Source of the DNA: Planctomycetota bacterium
GTDB lineage: Bacteria > Planctomycetota > GCA-002687715
DNA length: 5,114 bases
Assembly (NCBI GenBank): GCA_013213915.1
Contig: JABSRK010000280.1
Location: 1-5,114 of the forward strand
Direction: 5' to 3'
A program made the translations under genes and the position numbers. This document shows, in pieces, positions 1 through 5,114 of the stretch (positions are counted from its first letter, which is position 1; the number at the start of each line of letters is the position of its first letter). The notes beneath the pieces were generated by a model, which worked only from the letters and a program-made list of their open reading frames with translations, was not told where the DNA came from and made no database searches.

Positions 1-512
1 TCCAGCTTGCCGGACACCGTGGTGGACGGGTGGGCGATGAGCCCCGTGGCGACCTCCGCCGTGACGACCCCCGCAACCGGAGCGCCCGACGCGGGCAGGC
101 GCCACACGTCCACGCTAATGGAACGCGCTACAGCTCTGTGCAGGTAGTCGAGAAACGTCCCGATCTCGTCGAGCACGGATTGCTCGTTGCGACACACGAT
201 GTAGCCCGCCTCCGGTCTGATCCGGCAACTCGGGTTGGTGTCCCACGTCTCGGACGCGACGTTTTCACGAACGAGATCGGCGACGCTGTCCAGGCTCAGG
301 CGCCCCTCGGTCCTCCGCACGCGGCGCACGCCAGATCCCGCGTCGGGATACATCCCCCAGAGAGGGAGTTCCGCTTCGAACGACACGGCCTCTCCTGGAG
401 CGACCAGGAAGCGAACGTCGAAGACCTCGAGTCGGTAAGAGAGGTCTTGTGCCACTGAGGGGGCACCCAGAACGAAAGCCAGCAGGAGTGTCGTGAGCGT
501 TTTGGTCGTCAT
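1..512 (-). CDS. Exported protein with secretin-N-like module, partial (C-terminus beyond left edge)
   Basis: An ATG at 512 opens a frame that stays open for 170 codons to the left edge, so the C-terminus is missing. Residues 1-21 form a signal peptide: a short Lys-containing start, a Leu-rich core (TLLLAFVLGA) and an SVA|QD cleavage site. The mature part begins YRLEVFDVRFLV. Residues 78-127 (ADLVRENVASETW ... GYIVCRNEQSV-LDEIGTFLDYLHR) match a module frequent in planctomycete exported proteins. Its usual form is a helix ending in W, a strand with 'g.liV', then 'v..eI..lL..L'; it resembles the small N-domains of secretins. Residues 131-139 (SISVDVWRL) are the strand that normally follows. A Shine-Dalgarno AAGGAAG lies at 525-519. 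No enzymatic motif is visible and the function is unknown; a role at the envelope is inference. It lies 108 bases downstream of the anti-sigma gene on the same strand. Confidence 0.85.
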   Translation of the reverse strand, partial: MTTKTLTTLLLAFVLGAPSVAQDLSYRLEVFDVRFLVAPGEAVSFEAELPLWGMYPDAGSGVRRVRRTEGRLSLDSVADLVRENVASETWDTNPSCRIRPEAGYIVCRNEQSVLDEIGTFLDYLHRAVARSISVDVWRLPASGAPVAGVVTAEVATGLIAHPSTTVSGKL

Positions 513-568
513 CTCAGTCTTCCTTCAATCAAAGCGTGGTCGGAACAGACTCCGGGCCACTCGGTCCA

Positions 569-574
569 ATCGTA
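569..574 (-). promoter_or_regulatory. Possible -10 element for the left-edge exported gene
   Basis: On the minus strand, CTACGAT (core TACGAT at 574-569) lies in the 108-base gap, about 57 bases before the ATG at 512. The same core occurs in the better-supported rpmH promoter in this window. No convincing -35 hexamer sits 16-19 bases upstream, so this is a weak candidate. The gene may instead be read through from the sigma/anti-sigma operon. Confidence 0.22.
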
Positions 575-608
575 GACCTGTTGTCGTCACGGCAGAAGGG
601 CCGATCTC

Positions 609-620
609 CCCGCAAGGGGT
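609..620 (-). terminator. Short GC hairpin just after the anti-sigma stop
   Basis: Directly after the TGA of the HEAT-repeat gene (623-621), the minus strand reads CCCC-TTGC-GGGG, a 4-bp all-GC stem with a four-base loop. No T-run follows, so it is at best a weak or attenuating terminator between the anti-sigma gene and the exported gene downstream. It could equally be a chance palindrome in GC-rich DNA. Confidence 0.25.
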
Positions 621-2351
621 TCACGTCCGCTCGGGGTTCTGTGAATCCAGGCCAAGCCATGCTCGCCATGCCCGAGGATCTCCAGACCGCGGACCGCGGC
701 CTCCGACGAGCCTCCTCAGACCTCGCAAGCAGTCCTCACGGGTGTCCCGGTAGCAGAGTCCATCCACAAACACGGGAGCCACCCAACGGTTCGCCGTGAA
801 GCGAACGCAGTTCATCACGGTGCGACGGTCGCGGGAATTCCGCATCGCCGCGGAGAGCACGTTGGCAGCCTCGCAGCCGCCGAGCATGGCGAGGGACGCG
901 AGAGCGCAGCGGCGCGTACCGCGGTCGCGGGACACGCCGTACGGGCGAATCGCAGCGACCGCAGCCCGTTCACCCGACACCGCCAGCGCCAGCAGCGCTG
1001 CGCGACACTCCTGCGCCCGCGACAGGGCGGCCTCCAGCGCTGGCCGCACGCTCGCATCGCCCGTCAGGCCAGCCGCCACGAGATATCGGCGACGGTCCGA
1101 TGCACGGCGCGTCGCGCAGCGTGCGTGGAGGAACATCGCTCCTGTTCCGGGCGCCATCTCACGCAGGACGCTGCCGAGCGCCAACGCTTCCCGCGACGCC
1201 GACCACTCTGTCGCGTCTTCCAGCAACGGCAGCGCGCGAGCGAGCGCAAGCAACGCATCACGCGACCCTGCGTGAGCGACGCGCTTAAGAGCGTGGACGG
1301 AGACGTACCACGTCTCTTCCGACCGCAGCCCGCGCTCAAGGAGCGGCACCGCTTCGCGATCGCCGGCCTCTCCGAGCAGCGTGAGGATGCGGGTTCGTCC
1401 CTCGCGACTCACCGACGACAACTCGTTGCGCAGACGTGCCAGGGCGGTGGGTCGTTCCGTGATGATGCGACGCAGGGCCGGCGAACCATCCCCTCCGAGA
1501 TACGCGGCAACGAGGATGCGCGAGGCCTCGCGTCCCGACAAACGGTGCAGTTGCACGTAGCACTCGTCCCGATCTCGCGCGTCTTCCTGTAGCAGTGCCC
1601 ACACACGATCGGCGACCCGGCGGCTCCCCGTGCGCAACAGTGCTTCTGCCAGAGTCCCGGGCGAAACCGGCCGACGACCGGCCACGCGCCCCAGGGCCTG
1701 GGCAGCCTCCTCGTCGCCGAACGCCGCGACGGCGAAGACCGCCGACTCGACCTGGCCTTCTGGCGCTGCGACGGCAAGTCGTTCGGCCCGCGCACGGAAC
1801 CCGACGACCCCCTCCCTCGCAGCGGCCTCAACGACCCGAATGCGCTCCTCCGAACCCGGCGACGCGTGCCAGGCCGCTCTCAGCATGCGAACGATCTCGG
1901 CCCGCGACATGCCCACACCCACCTGCTCCGTGTACCGCAATGGGGAAGACTCCCTGGCCAGAACCGGCGGCCGCTCGCTCACCGGAGCACCCCGCACAAC
2001 GAGGAGCAGCGCGACGAGGCACGCCGCTGCCGCGGACGGGGCGAGACGTCCCCACCACACGGGCGCAGAGACCTGAAGCGCAGGAGGGCCCGGATTGGTT
2101 GCGACGGACGGCGTGCACCGGGGCGCTGCAAACTGGCCCGCGAGCGCGCGATCAAGCACCGACTCGGCGAGCGATGGATCGGCCTTGGCGGCCCGTCCGT
2201 GGCGCAGGTAGCCCTCGACGCGCTGCAACGCGCGCAGACCATCCCGGCACGCCGGACAGCGGCGAAGATGGGAATCCACCTGGGCGCGGTCGGCGGCGGC
2301 AAGCAGGCCGTCGGCGAGGTCTTGCAAGGTGGCAGGGGCGAGGCAGTCCAT
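621..2351 (-). CDS. Membrane-bound anti-sigma factor: zf-HC2 zinc finger, TM helix, HEAT repeats
   Basis: 576 residues. Residues 3-35 form a ZAS-type zinc finger, C3-x24-H28-x3-C32-x2-C35, with Cys where the first His ligand often stands. In this family the finger binds an ECF sigma factor in the cytosol. A proline-rich linker leads to one hydrophobic helix at about 103-119 (PSAAAACLVALLLVV), which would place the remaining ~455 residues outside the cytoplasm. That part is built of paired amphipathic helices of HEAT/ARM type. The clearest units are near 205-225, 320-345 (LGEAGDREAVPLLERGL), 350-375, 422-445 (GLTGDASVRPALEAAL), 450-475 and 480-505. It ends with DPRAWRAWL (558-566), a tail often seen on such proteins. 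Eight cysteines lie in the HEAT part, most in the last third. The ATG overlaps the sigma stop (TAATG) and has GAGAGG eight bases upstream. The anti-sigma role rests on the finger, the helix and the partner gene; the sensor role of the HEAT part is inferred. Confidence 0.88.
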   Translation of the reverse strand: MDCLAPATLQDLADGLLAAADRAQVDSHLRRCPACRDGLRALQRVEGYLRHGRAAKADPSLAESVLDRALAGQFAAPRCTPSVATNPGPPALQVSAPVWWGRLAPSAAAACLVALLLVVRGAPVSERPPVLARESSPLRYTEQVGVGMSRAEIVRMLRAAWHASPGSEERIRVVEAAAREGVVGFRARAERLAVAAPEGQVESAVFAVAAFGDEEAAQALGRVAGRRPVSPGTLAEALLRTGSRRVADRVWALLQEDARDRDECYVQLHRLSGREASRILVAAYLGGDGSPALRRIITERPTALARLRNELSSVSREGRTRILTLLGEAGDREAVPLLERGLRSEETWYVSVHALKRVAHAGSRDALLALARALPLLEDATEWSASREALALGSVLREMAPGTGAMFLHARCATRRASDRRRYLVAAGLTGDASVRPALEAALSRAQECRAALLALAVSGERAAVAAIRPYGVSRDRGTRRCALASLAMLGGCEAANVLSAAMRNSRDRRTVMNCVRFTANRWVAPVFVDGLCYRDTREDCLRGLRRLVGGRGPRSGDPRAWRAWLGLDSQNPERT

Positions 2352-2365
2352 TACGGAGACCTCTC
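2349..2365 (-). promoter_or_regulatory. Coupled stop/start (TAATG) with ribosome binding site inside the sigma gene
   Basis: On the minus strand GAGAGG (2365-2360) precedes the anti-sigma ATG (2351-2349) by eight bases. The TAA stop of the sigma gene (2353-2351) shares its last A with that ATG. This arrangement normally couples translation, giving a fixed ratio of sigma factor to its inhibitor. It also fixes the start codon of the anti-sigma protein. Confidence 0.85.
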
Positions 2366-2938
2366 TCGTCGCGAAGGGCGCTTCGCGGGGGCGCGTCCCA
2401 GGTACCGTTCCAGCCGGGACCGCATCTTCTCGCGGGCGTGAAACAGGCTCATCTTGACGGCATCGACCGTGATCTCGAGGAACCCCGCGATGTCCCGGTG
2501 TGTCATGCCCCGGACCCCGTGGAGCATCAATACGGTGCGCTGCCTCTCGGGGAGCGCCAACAGTTGGTCGCGCAACTCGGAATCGAGTTCGTGGGCCAGG
2601 GCCTGGCGCACCGGGCCCGCGTCATCCGGGGCGACCCGCTCGGGCAGCGGCCCCGGCTCCTGCCGGAAGCTCTTGGATCTGCGGACGTGGTCGTTGAAAC
2701 GATTGATGGCGATCCGGTAGACCCAGCCACGCAGGGCGTCGGGGTCCCGGAGCCGGTCCAGGGCCTGAAAGGCCTGGGCCAGGGCGTCCTGGGCGATATC
2801 GGCCCCCAGATGGGGGTCACCCACGTGGTGCTGCATGAAGCCCACGAGTTCCTCGGCCAACGCGACCAAGGCGGCTCGGAGGTCATCCGGCTCCGCCCTG
2901 GGGGGCTGCTGATCCACTTCCTGTCCCGTGAGTGCCAT
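2351..2938 (-). CDS. ECF-family RNA polymerase sigma factor (sigma-70 family, group 4)
   Basis: 195 residues from the ATG at 2938, the usual ECF length. Region 2 spans about 24-87, with the core-binding and -10 recognition helices visible as DPHLGADIAQDALAQAFQAL (41-60) and DALRGWVYRIAINRFNDHVR (67-86). A variable linker (88-112) follows. Region 4 spans about 123-180: LLALPERQRTVLMLH, then the helix-turn-helix MTHRDIAGFLEITVDAVKMS (145-164), which would read the -35 element, and LFHAREKMRSRLERYL. A short basic tail ends the protein. No extra C-terminal domain is present. The frame stays open upstream to an ATG at 3151, but the added 71 residues resemble no sigma region, and GGAG sits eight bases before 2938. 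The next gene is its likely inhibitor. Which genes it controls cannot be read from here; autoregulation is common in the family but no promoter pair was convincing. Confidence 0.95.
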   Translation of the reverse strand: MALTGQEVDQQPPRAEPDDLRAALVALAEELVGFMQHHVGDPHLGADIAQDALAQAFQALDRLRDPDALRGWVYRIAINRFNDHVRRSKSFRQEPGPLPERVAPDDAGPVRQALAHELDSELRDQLLALPERQRTVLMLHGVRGMTHRDIAGFLEITVDAVKMSLFHAREKMRSRLERYLGRAPAKRPSRRERSP

Positions 2939-2950
2939 ACCTCGTTCTCC
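2936..2950 (-). promoter_or_regulatory. Ribosome binding site deciding the sigma factor start
   Basis: GGAG at 2950-2947 stands eight bases upstream of the ATG at 2938-2936 on the minus strand. It supports the 195-residue product over the 266-residue extended frame starting at 3151. Confidence 0.7.
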
Positions 2951-3168
2951 GTCAGATGGACGGGGCAGGTAAGCGGCGGTAACAGGAGCAGCTGAAGACA
3001 GCCGCTCTGACGGGTGGGAAGGCGCGTTCGGGTTGCGTCGCGGAGATGTGCTCTCTTTCAAGATCGCGCTCCGGCTCGGGTCCGCTCGAATACCCGGAAA
3101 TGCTGGTGCGCGCCAATACATGGCCCCACGGAAGAGGGCGACGAGCAGCACGCTCGACGCCCCGTACG

Positions 3169-3200
3169 GAGCCTGTCACGGGACGTTGGCCCCGAGGCTC
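3169..3200 (-). terminator. Imperfect hairpin at the end of the exported beta-protein gene
   Basis: GAGCCT (3169-3174) and AGGCTC (3195-3200) form a 6-bp outer stem, with an inner GGG (3180-3182) / CCC (3191-3193) pairing. It overlaps the TGA (3201-3199) of the exported protein gene and precedes the 260-base gap before the sigma gene. No T-run follows on the minus strand, so it is a weak terminator candidate. The rest of the gap (2951-3168) shows no gene and no clear promoter. Confidence 0.25.
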
Positions 3201-4287
3201 AGAATGTCTTGGTCTGGGCGGCGGTGAGTTCGACCAGCACACCACCCGAAACGCCCACCGTAAGCCAGTCGATGGAGAGACCGGGAGGCAGCGTGAACGG
3301 ACCCCAGGAGTAGGTCGAGCCGGTCATCTGGACGTGGAACGGCTCCGCACCAAGGGGCTGGGAGAAGATCCCGGCCATGAAAGCGTCGAGATGCATGCCG
3401 AGGAAGGCACCGGAGCCCGTCGGCACGGCGGGGTTCAGGCTGACCAGGGTATAGAGCTCGTAGTAGTTGCCGGTCACCGCGGTCGCTGGAGCATCGACAG
3501 AATAAGTGTGTGCACCCGCGACTGTCGTGATGGTGGATGTCATGGGCGGAGGCGGCGCCATGCCGCCCTGGATCTGCACATTGTCGAGATAGAGGAACCC
3601 ACTGAACGAGCCGTCACCGCTGTCCGCAACGTGGGCCTCAAAATTCAGGGTGCTGCCGTGGAGCGCTGCGGGGATCACGACCGAAACCGAGTGGGACGTC
3701 CCCGGGAGGTTCTCCTCCAAAGCACCACCGGTGCAGGCGCCAATCGGGACAACGCCGGTCTCGTCGGGCGTGACCGCCCCCGATACGAGTTCGATCGACC
3801 AGGTGTCGCGATACAGAGCACTCAGGACGCTGAGCCCCGTAGCTGGGTCCACCAGATCCACGGCGCACCAGTCATTGAAAGTCGTCGCCTGGGCACACTC
3901 CTGCGACACGTAGTTGAAGTCGAACGACAAGGTCACTTGCTGACCCGGGCTGGCGAAGGGAACCGTCACGGAGTTGCGGACCATCCCCGACGTTCCGGAG
4001 GCGATCGGGTACGGCGCGGGACCACCTTGCGTGGTGGCCAGGCTACCGACCGCGCCAGCCGATCGAATGATGCACCACTGGGGCTGGTCTGTCGGAAACT
4101 GGCTCGTCGGGCCCGCGATGGCACCAAACGGGACCACGGTGACCGTCCCGCCGATCGAAGACCACCCCTCGGCATCGGGGCTACCCGTGATGGAGGCGCC
4201 GGCAGCCGAACCCTCGAAGCTCAATTGGATCTGGGCTGGGACGAGGGAGGACAGAAAAAGCAGCGTGACGCCGCACAGGCTACGCAT
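3199..4287 (-). CDS. Exported beta-sandwich protein, planctomycete type, function unknown
   Basis: 362 residues with a signal peptide (MRSLCGVTLLFLSSLVPA|QIQ, cleavage near 18). The mature protein is rich in G, S, T and V and predicted all-beta. Two parts are visible. The first, about 20-240, opens with IQLSFEGSAAGASITG, has SFDFNYVSQECAQATTFNDW (121-140), and closes with DSGDGSFSGFLYLDNVQI (222-239). These resemble the beta-sandwich and terminal 'lDNV' strand of exported 'choice-of-anchor'/PEP-CTERM-type and carbohydrate-binding-like proteins. A proline hinge (GGMAPPPP, 241-248) leads to a second part ending GAEPFHVQMTG ... WGPFTLPPGLSIDW (313-341), a style I associate with planctomycete exported proteins. 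Four mature cysteines near 72-185 could form disulfides. No anchor, sorting signal or catalytic motif is seen at the C-terminus. AAGG lies seven bases before the ATG. Ligand binding is only inferred. It is divergent from rpmH. Confidence 0.88.
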   Translation of the reverse strand: MRSLCGVTLLFLSSLVPAQIQLSFEGSAAGASITGSPDAEGWSSIGGTVTVVPFGAIAGPTSQFPTDQPQWCIIRSAGAVGSLATTQGGPAPYPIASGTSGMVRNSVTVPFASPGQQVTLSFDFNYVSQECAQATTFNDWCAVDLVDPATGLSVLSALYRDTWSIELVSGAVTPDETGVVPIGACTGGALEENLPGTSHSVSVVIPAALHGSTLNFEAHVADSGDGSFSGFLYLDNVQIQGGMAPPPPMTSTITTVAGAHTYSVDAPATAVTGNYYELYTLVSLNPAVPTGSGAFLGMHLDAFMAGIFSQPLGAEPFHVQMTGSTYSWGPFTLPPGLSIDWLTVGVSGGVLVELTAAQTKTF

Positions 4288-4361
4288 TGGAAAACCTTGC
4301 CAGACAGGCGCATTGAAACCCGGGCACAGGGGGCAAACACCCGAATCAGGACGGTTATGGG

Positions 4362-4392
4362 ATTATACCGGGGCGAGCGGGGGCAGAACCAA
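4362..4392 (-). promoter_or_regulatory. Promoter of the exported beta-protein gene
   Basis: The minus strand carries a perfect -10 TATAAT at 4367-4362, unusual in such GC-rich DNA. A weak -35 TTGGTT at 4392-4387 lies 19 bases upstream. Transcription would start near 4355, leaving an untranslated leader of about 68 bases before the ATG at 4287. The -10 is strong evidence; the -35 is poor and its spacing long. Confidence 0.55.
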
Positions 4393-4400
4393 CCGAACGC

Positions 4401-4430
4401 TTGAACGCCCGGCTGAATCGTTGCTACGAT
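4401..4430 (+). promoter_or_regulatory. Sigma-70-type promoter of rpmH
   Basis: TTGAAC (-35, 4401-4406) and TACGAT (-10, 4425-4430) are 18 bases apart, and the -10 is extended by an upstream TG (TGCTACGAT). Transcription would start near 4437, about 56 bases before the rpmH ATG. Both hexamers match the housekeeping consensus at four of six positions, and the position fits a ribosomal protein gene. Confidence 0.6.
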
Positions 4431-4492
4431 CCCGCCCCTCGGTTCCGCTGAAGGCGCCCTTCCAAGCGTCTGCGGGGTAGCGAGTTGGCACC

Positions 4493-4630
4493 ATGAAGAC
4501 CAACATCCGCAACAGCAAGCGCAAGCGCCTGAAGAAGGTCGGGTTCCGAACCCGCATGAAGACCAAGAGCGGGCGCGCGAGCATCAACCGCCGGCGACGC
4601 ATGGGCCGGCGCCTGACCCCCAAGATGTAG
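4493..4630 (+). CDS. rpmH: 50S ribosomal protein L34
   Basis: A 45-residue, extremely basic protein. After MKTNIRNS it reads SKRKRLKKVGFRTRM (8-22), then KTKSGRASINRRRRMGRRLT (23-42) and ends PKM. This is the L34 pattern: an N-terminal 'SKRkR', a 'GFR.RM.T..GR..l.RRR..GR..L' core, and a total of 44-47 residues. L34 binds 23S rRNA in the large ribosomal subunit and is the classic rpmH product. The start ATG has only a weak upstream GAG at 4482-4484, eight bases away. The usual downstream partner rnpA (RNase P protein) is absent: a convergent receiver-domain gene ends 24 bases beyond the stop. Neither dnaA nor a DnaA-box cluster is seen on the upstream side. The identification is firm despite the small size. 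Confidence 0.95.
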   Translation: MKTNIRNSKRKRLKKVGFRTRMKTKSGRASINRRRRMGRRLTPKM

Positions 4631-4634
4631 CCTC

Positions 4635-4652
4635 GGGCTCGTCTGAGCGCCC
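4635..4652. terminator. Possible shared terminator hairpin between convergent genes
   Basis: GGGC (4635-4638) pairs with GCCC (4649-4652), and TC/GA extend the stem around a GTCT loop with a two-base bulge. It lies exactly in the short gap between the rpmH stop (4630) and the receiver-gene stop (4654), where a bidirectional terminator is expected. No clear T-run follows on either strand, so the call is tentative. Confidence 0.3.
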
Positions 4653-4653
4653 G

Positions 4654-5114
4654 TTAGAGTTGGCGCCCCCGATCCCCACTCGGGATTGACGCGTCCTCGC
4701 CGCCTTCTGCAGCCTCTACGAGATCGGCGGCCGAGCATGGTTTGCGCAACACCGCGTCCAGGCCCGAGGGGAGTTCCTTCTCCTCCTCGGTTTCGAAACG
4801 GCCCGTGATCAGGACCCGCCTCGTCGGTGAATTTGCGTATGCGTTCACCTCCTCGAGGAACTGCTCACCGTCCATCCCAGGCATGCGCCAGTCCGCAATG
4901 ACGACGTCGAAGGCCCCCTCGTCGCATCGCACGATGCCCTCTCCCCCGCTCGCCGCCTCGACCACCCTGTGGCCACGACTGACGAGCGTCTCGCGCATCC
5001 ACCCGCGGACAACATCCTCATCGTCCACCACCAGGATGGAAAGGCAGGTGGACGGGGGCGCGGCATTTCTCCGCTTCGAAGCTGGAGTTGCTACGAGCGC
5101 CGCATCCGCATTGG
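4654..5114 (-). CDS. Response-regulator receiver domain, probably the C-terminus of a hybrid histidine kinase (partial)
   Basis: In the frame ending with TAA at 4656-4654, 152 codons are open to the right edge with no stop and no ATG, so the N-terminus is missing. Numbered from the first visible residue, 25-137 form a complete receiver domain: SILVVDDED (acidic pair D30, D31), VVIADWRMPGMDG (phospho-acceptor D74), VLITG (T103) and AVLRKP (K124). All catalytic residues are kept. Before it lies a low-complexity linker (ATPASKRRNAAPPSTC). The GTG codons at 5034 and 5031 would cut the first beta strand in half, so they are unlikely starts. A linker followed by a terminal receiver is the usual layout of hybrid kinases, in which the receiver takes phosphate from the kinase core; a stand-alone regulator with an N-terminal extension or another N-terminal output domain remains possible. 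It converges on rpmH. Confidence 0.88.
   Translation of the reverse strand, partial: NADAALVATPASKRRNAAPPSTCLSILVVDDEDVVRGWMRETLVSRGHRVVEAASGGEGIVRCDEGAFDVVIADWRMPGMDGEQFLEEVNAYANSPTRRVLITGRFETEEEKELPSGLDAVLRKPCSAADLVEAAEGGEDASIPSGDRGRQL

Noticed and set aside
756..770. DnaA-box-like CCATCCACA considered because rpmH often lies near the origin
   Set aside because: A single imperfect match inside a coding gene, far from rpmH, with no cluster and no AT-rich region.
1595..2995. A 466-codon plus-strand open frame opposite the sigma and anti-sigma genes
   Set aside because: Arg/Pro-rich, low-complexity translation with no domain. It lies wholly antisense to two well-supported genes and is explained by GC-rich codon use.
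3009..3029. Possible ECF-type promoter (GAAC ... GTC) upstream of the sigma gene on the minus strand
   Set aside because: The spacer is only 14 bases, shorter than the usual 15-17 or so, and the flanking bases do not match; likely chance.
2939..3151. N-terminal extension of the sigma factor to an ATG at 3151
   Set aside because: The extra 71 residues resemble no sigma region, and a well-placed GGAG supports the start at 2938.
3046..4404. A 452-codon plus-strand open frame opposite the exported beta protein
   Set aside because: The translation is Arg/Gly/His-rich with no recognisable fold. The minus-strand gene has a signal peptide, ribosome binding site and promoter.
4845..5066. Minus-strand frame from an ATG at 5066
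   Set aside because: It is out of frame with the receiver domain, whose catalytic residues are all intact in the other frame.

Overview
The window is a GC-rich bacterial chromosomal segment, densely coded and mostly on the minus strand. The best guess for the source is a member of the Planctomycetota. Three things point that way: a secreted protein with the 'W...gYivcrneqsVldEI..fLdyL' module common in that phylum, an ECF sigma factor paired with a zinc-finger anti-sigma protein carrying a HEAT-repeat domain, and a large exported beta-rich protein of the planctomycete type. This is inferred from protein style only; no rRNA is present to prove it.

Layout from left to right. (1) 1-512, minus: the first 170 codons of an exported protein that runs off the left edge. 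(2) 621-2351, minus: a 576-residue protein with an N-terminal ZAS/zf-HC2 anti-sigma zinc finger, one transmembrane helix and a long HEAT-repeat domain. (3) 2351-2938, minus: an ECF sigma factor. Its TAA stop shares one base with the ATG of the anti-sigma gene, so the two are almost certainly translationally coupled. (4) 3199-4287, minus: a 362-residue exported beta-sandwich protein. (5) 4493-4630, plus: rpmH, encoding ribosomal protein L34 (45 aa), with a good promoter. (6) 4654-5114, minus: the C-terminal part of a two-component protein ending in a receiver domain, most likely a hybrid histidine kinase, running off the right edge.

The sigma and anti-sigma genes form one signalling unit. The sigma factor would be held at the membrane by the cytosolic zinc finger, and the HEAT domain outside the cytoplasm is the likely signal-sensing part. 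The exported protein at the left edge lies 108 bases downstream on the same strand and may be co-transcribed or have its own promoter. The 4288-4492 gap holds back-to-back promoters, one for the exported protein and one for rpmH. rpmH is not followed by rnpA, its usual partner. No stretch over 300 bases lacks a gene. I saw no tRNA, rRNA, CRISPR array, insertion sequence or phage gene. No wholly new system is evident; the most unusual item is the zinc finger-TM-HEAT anti-sigma architecture.
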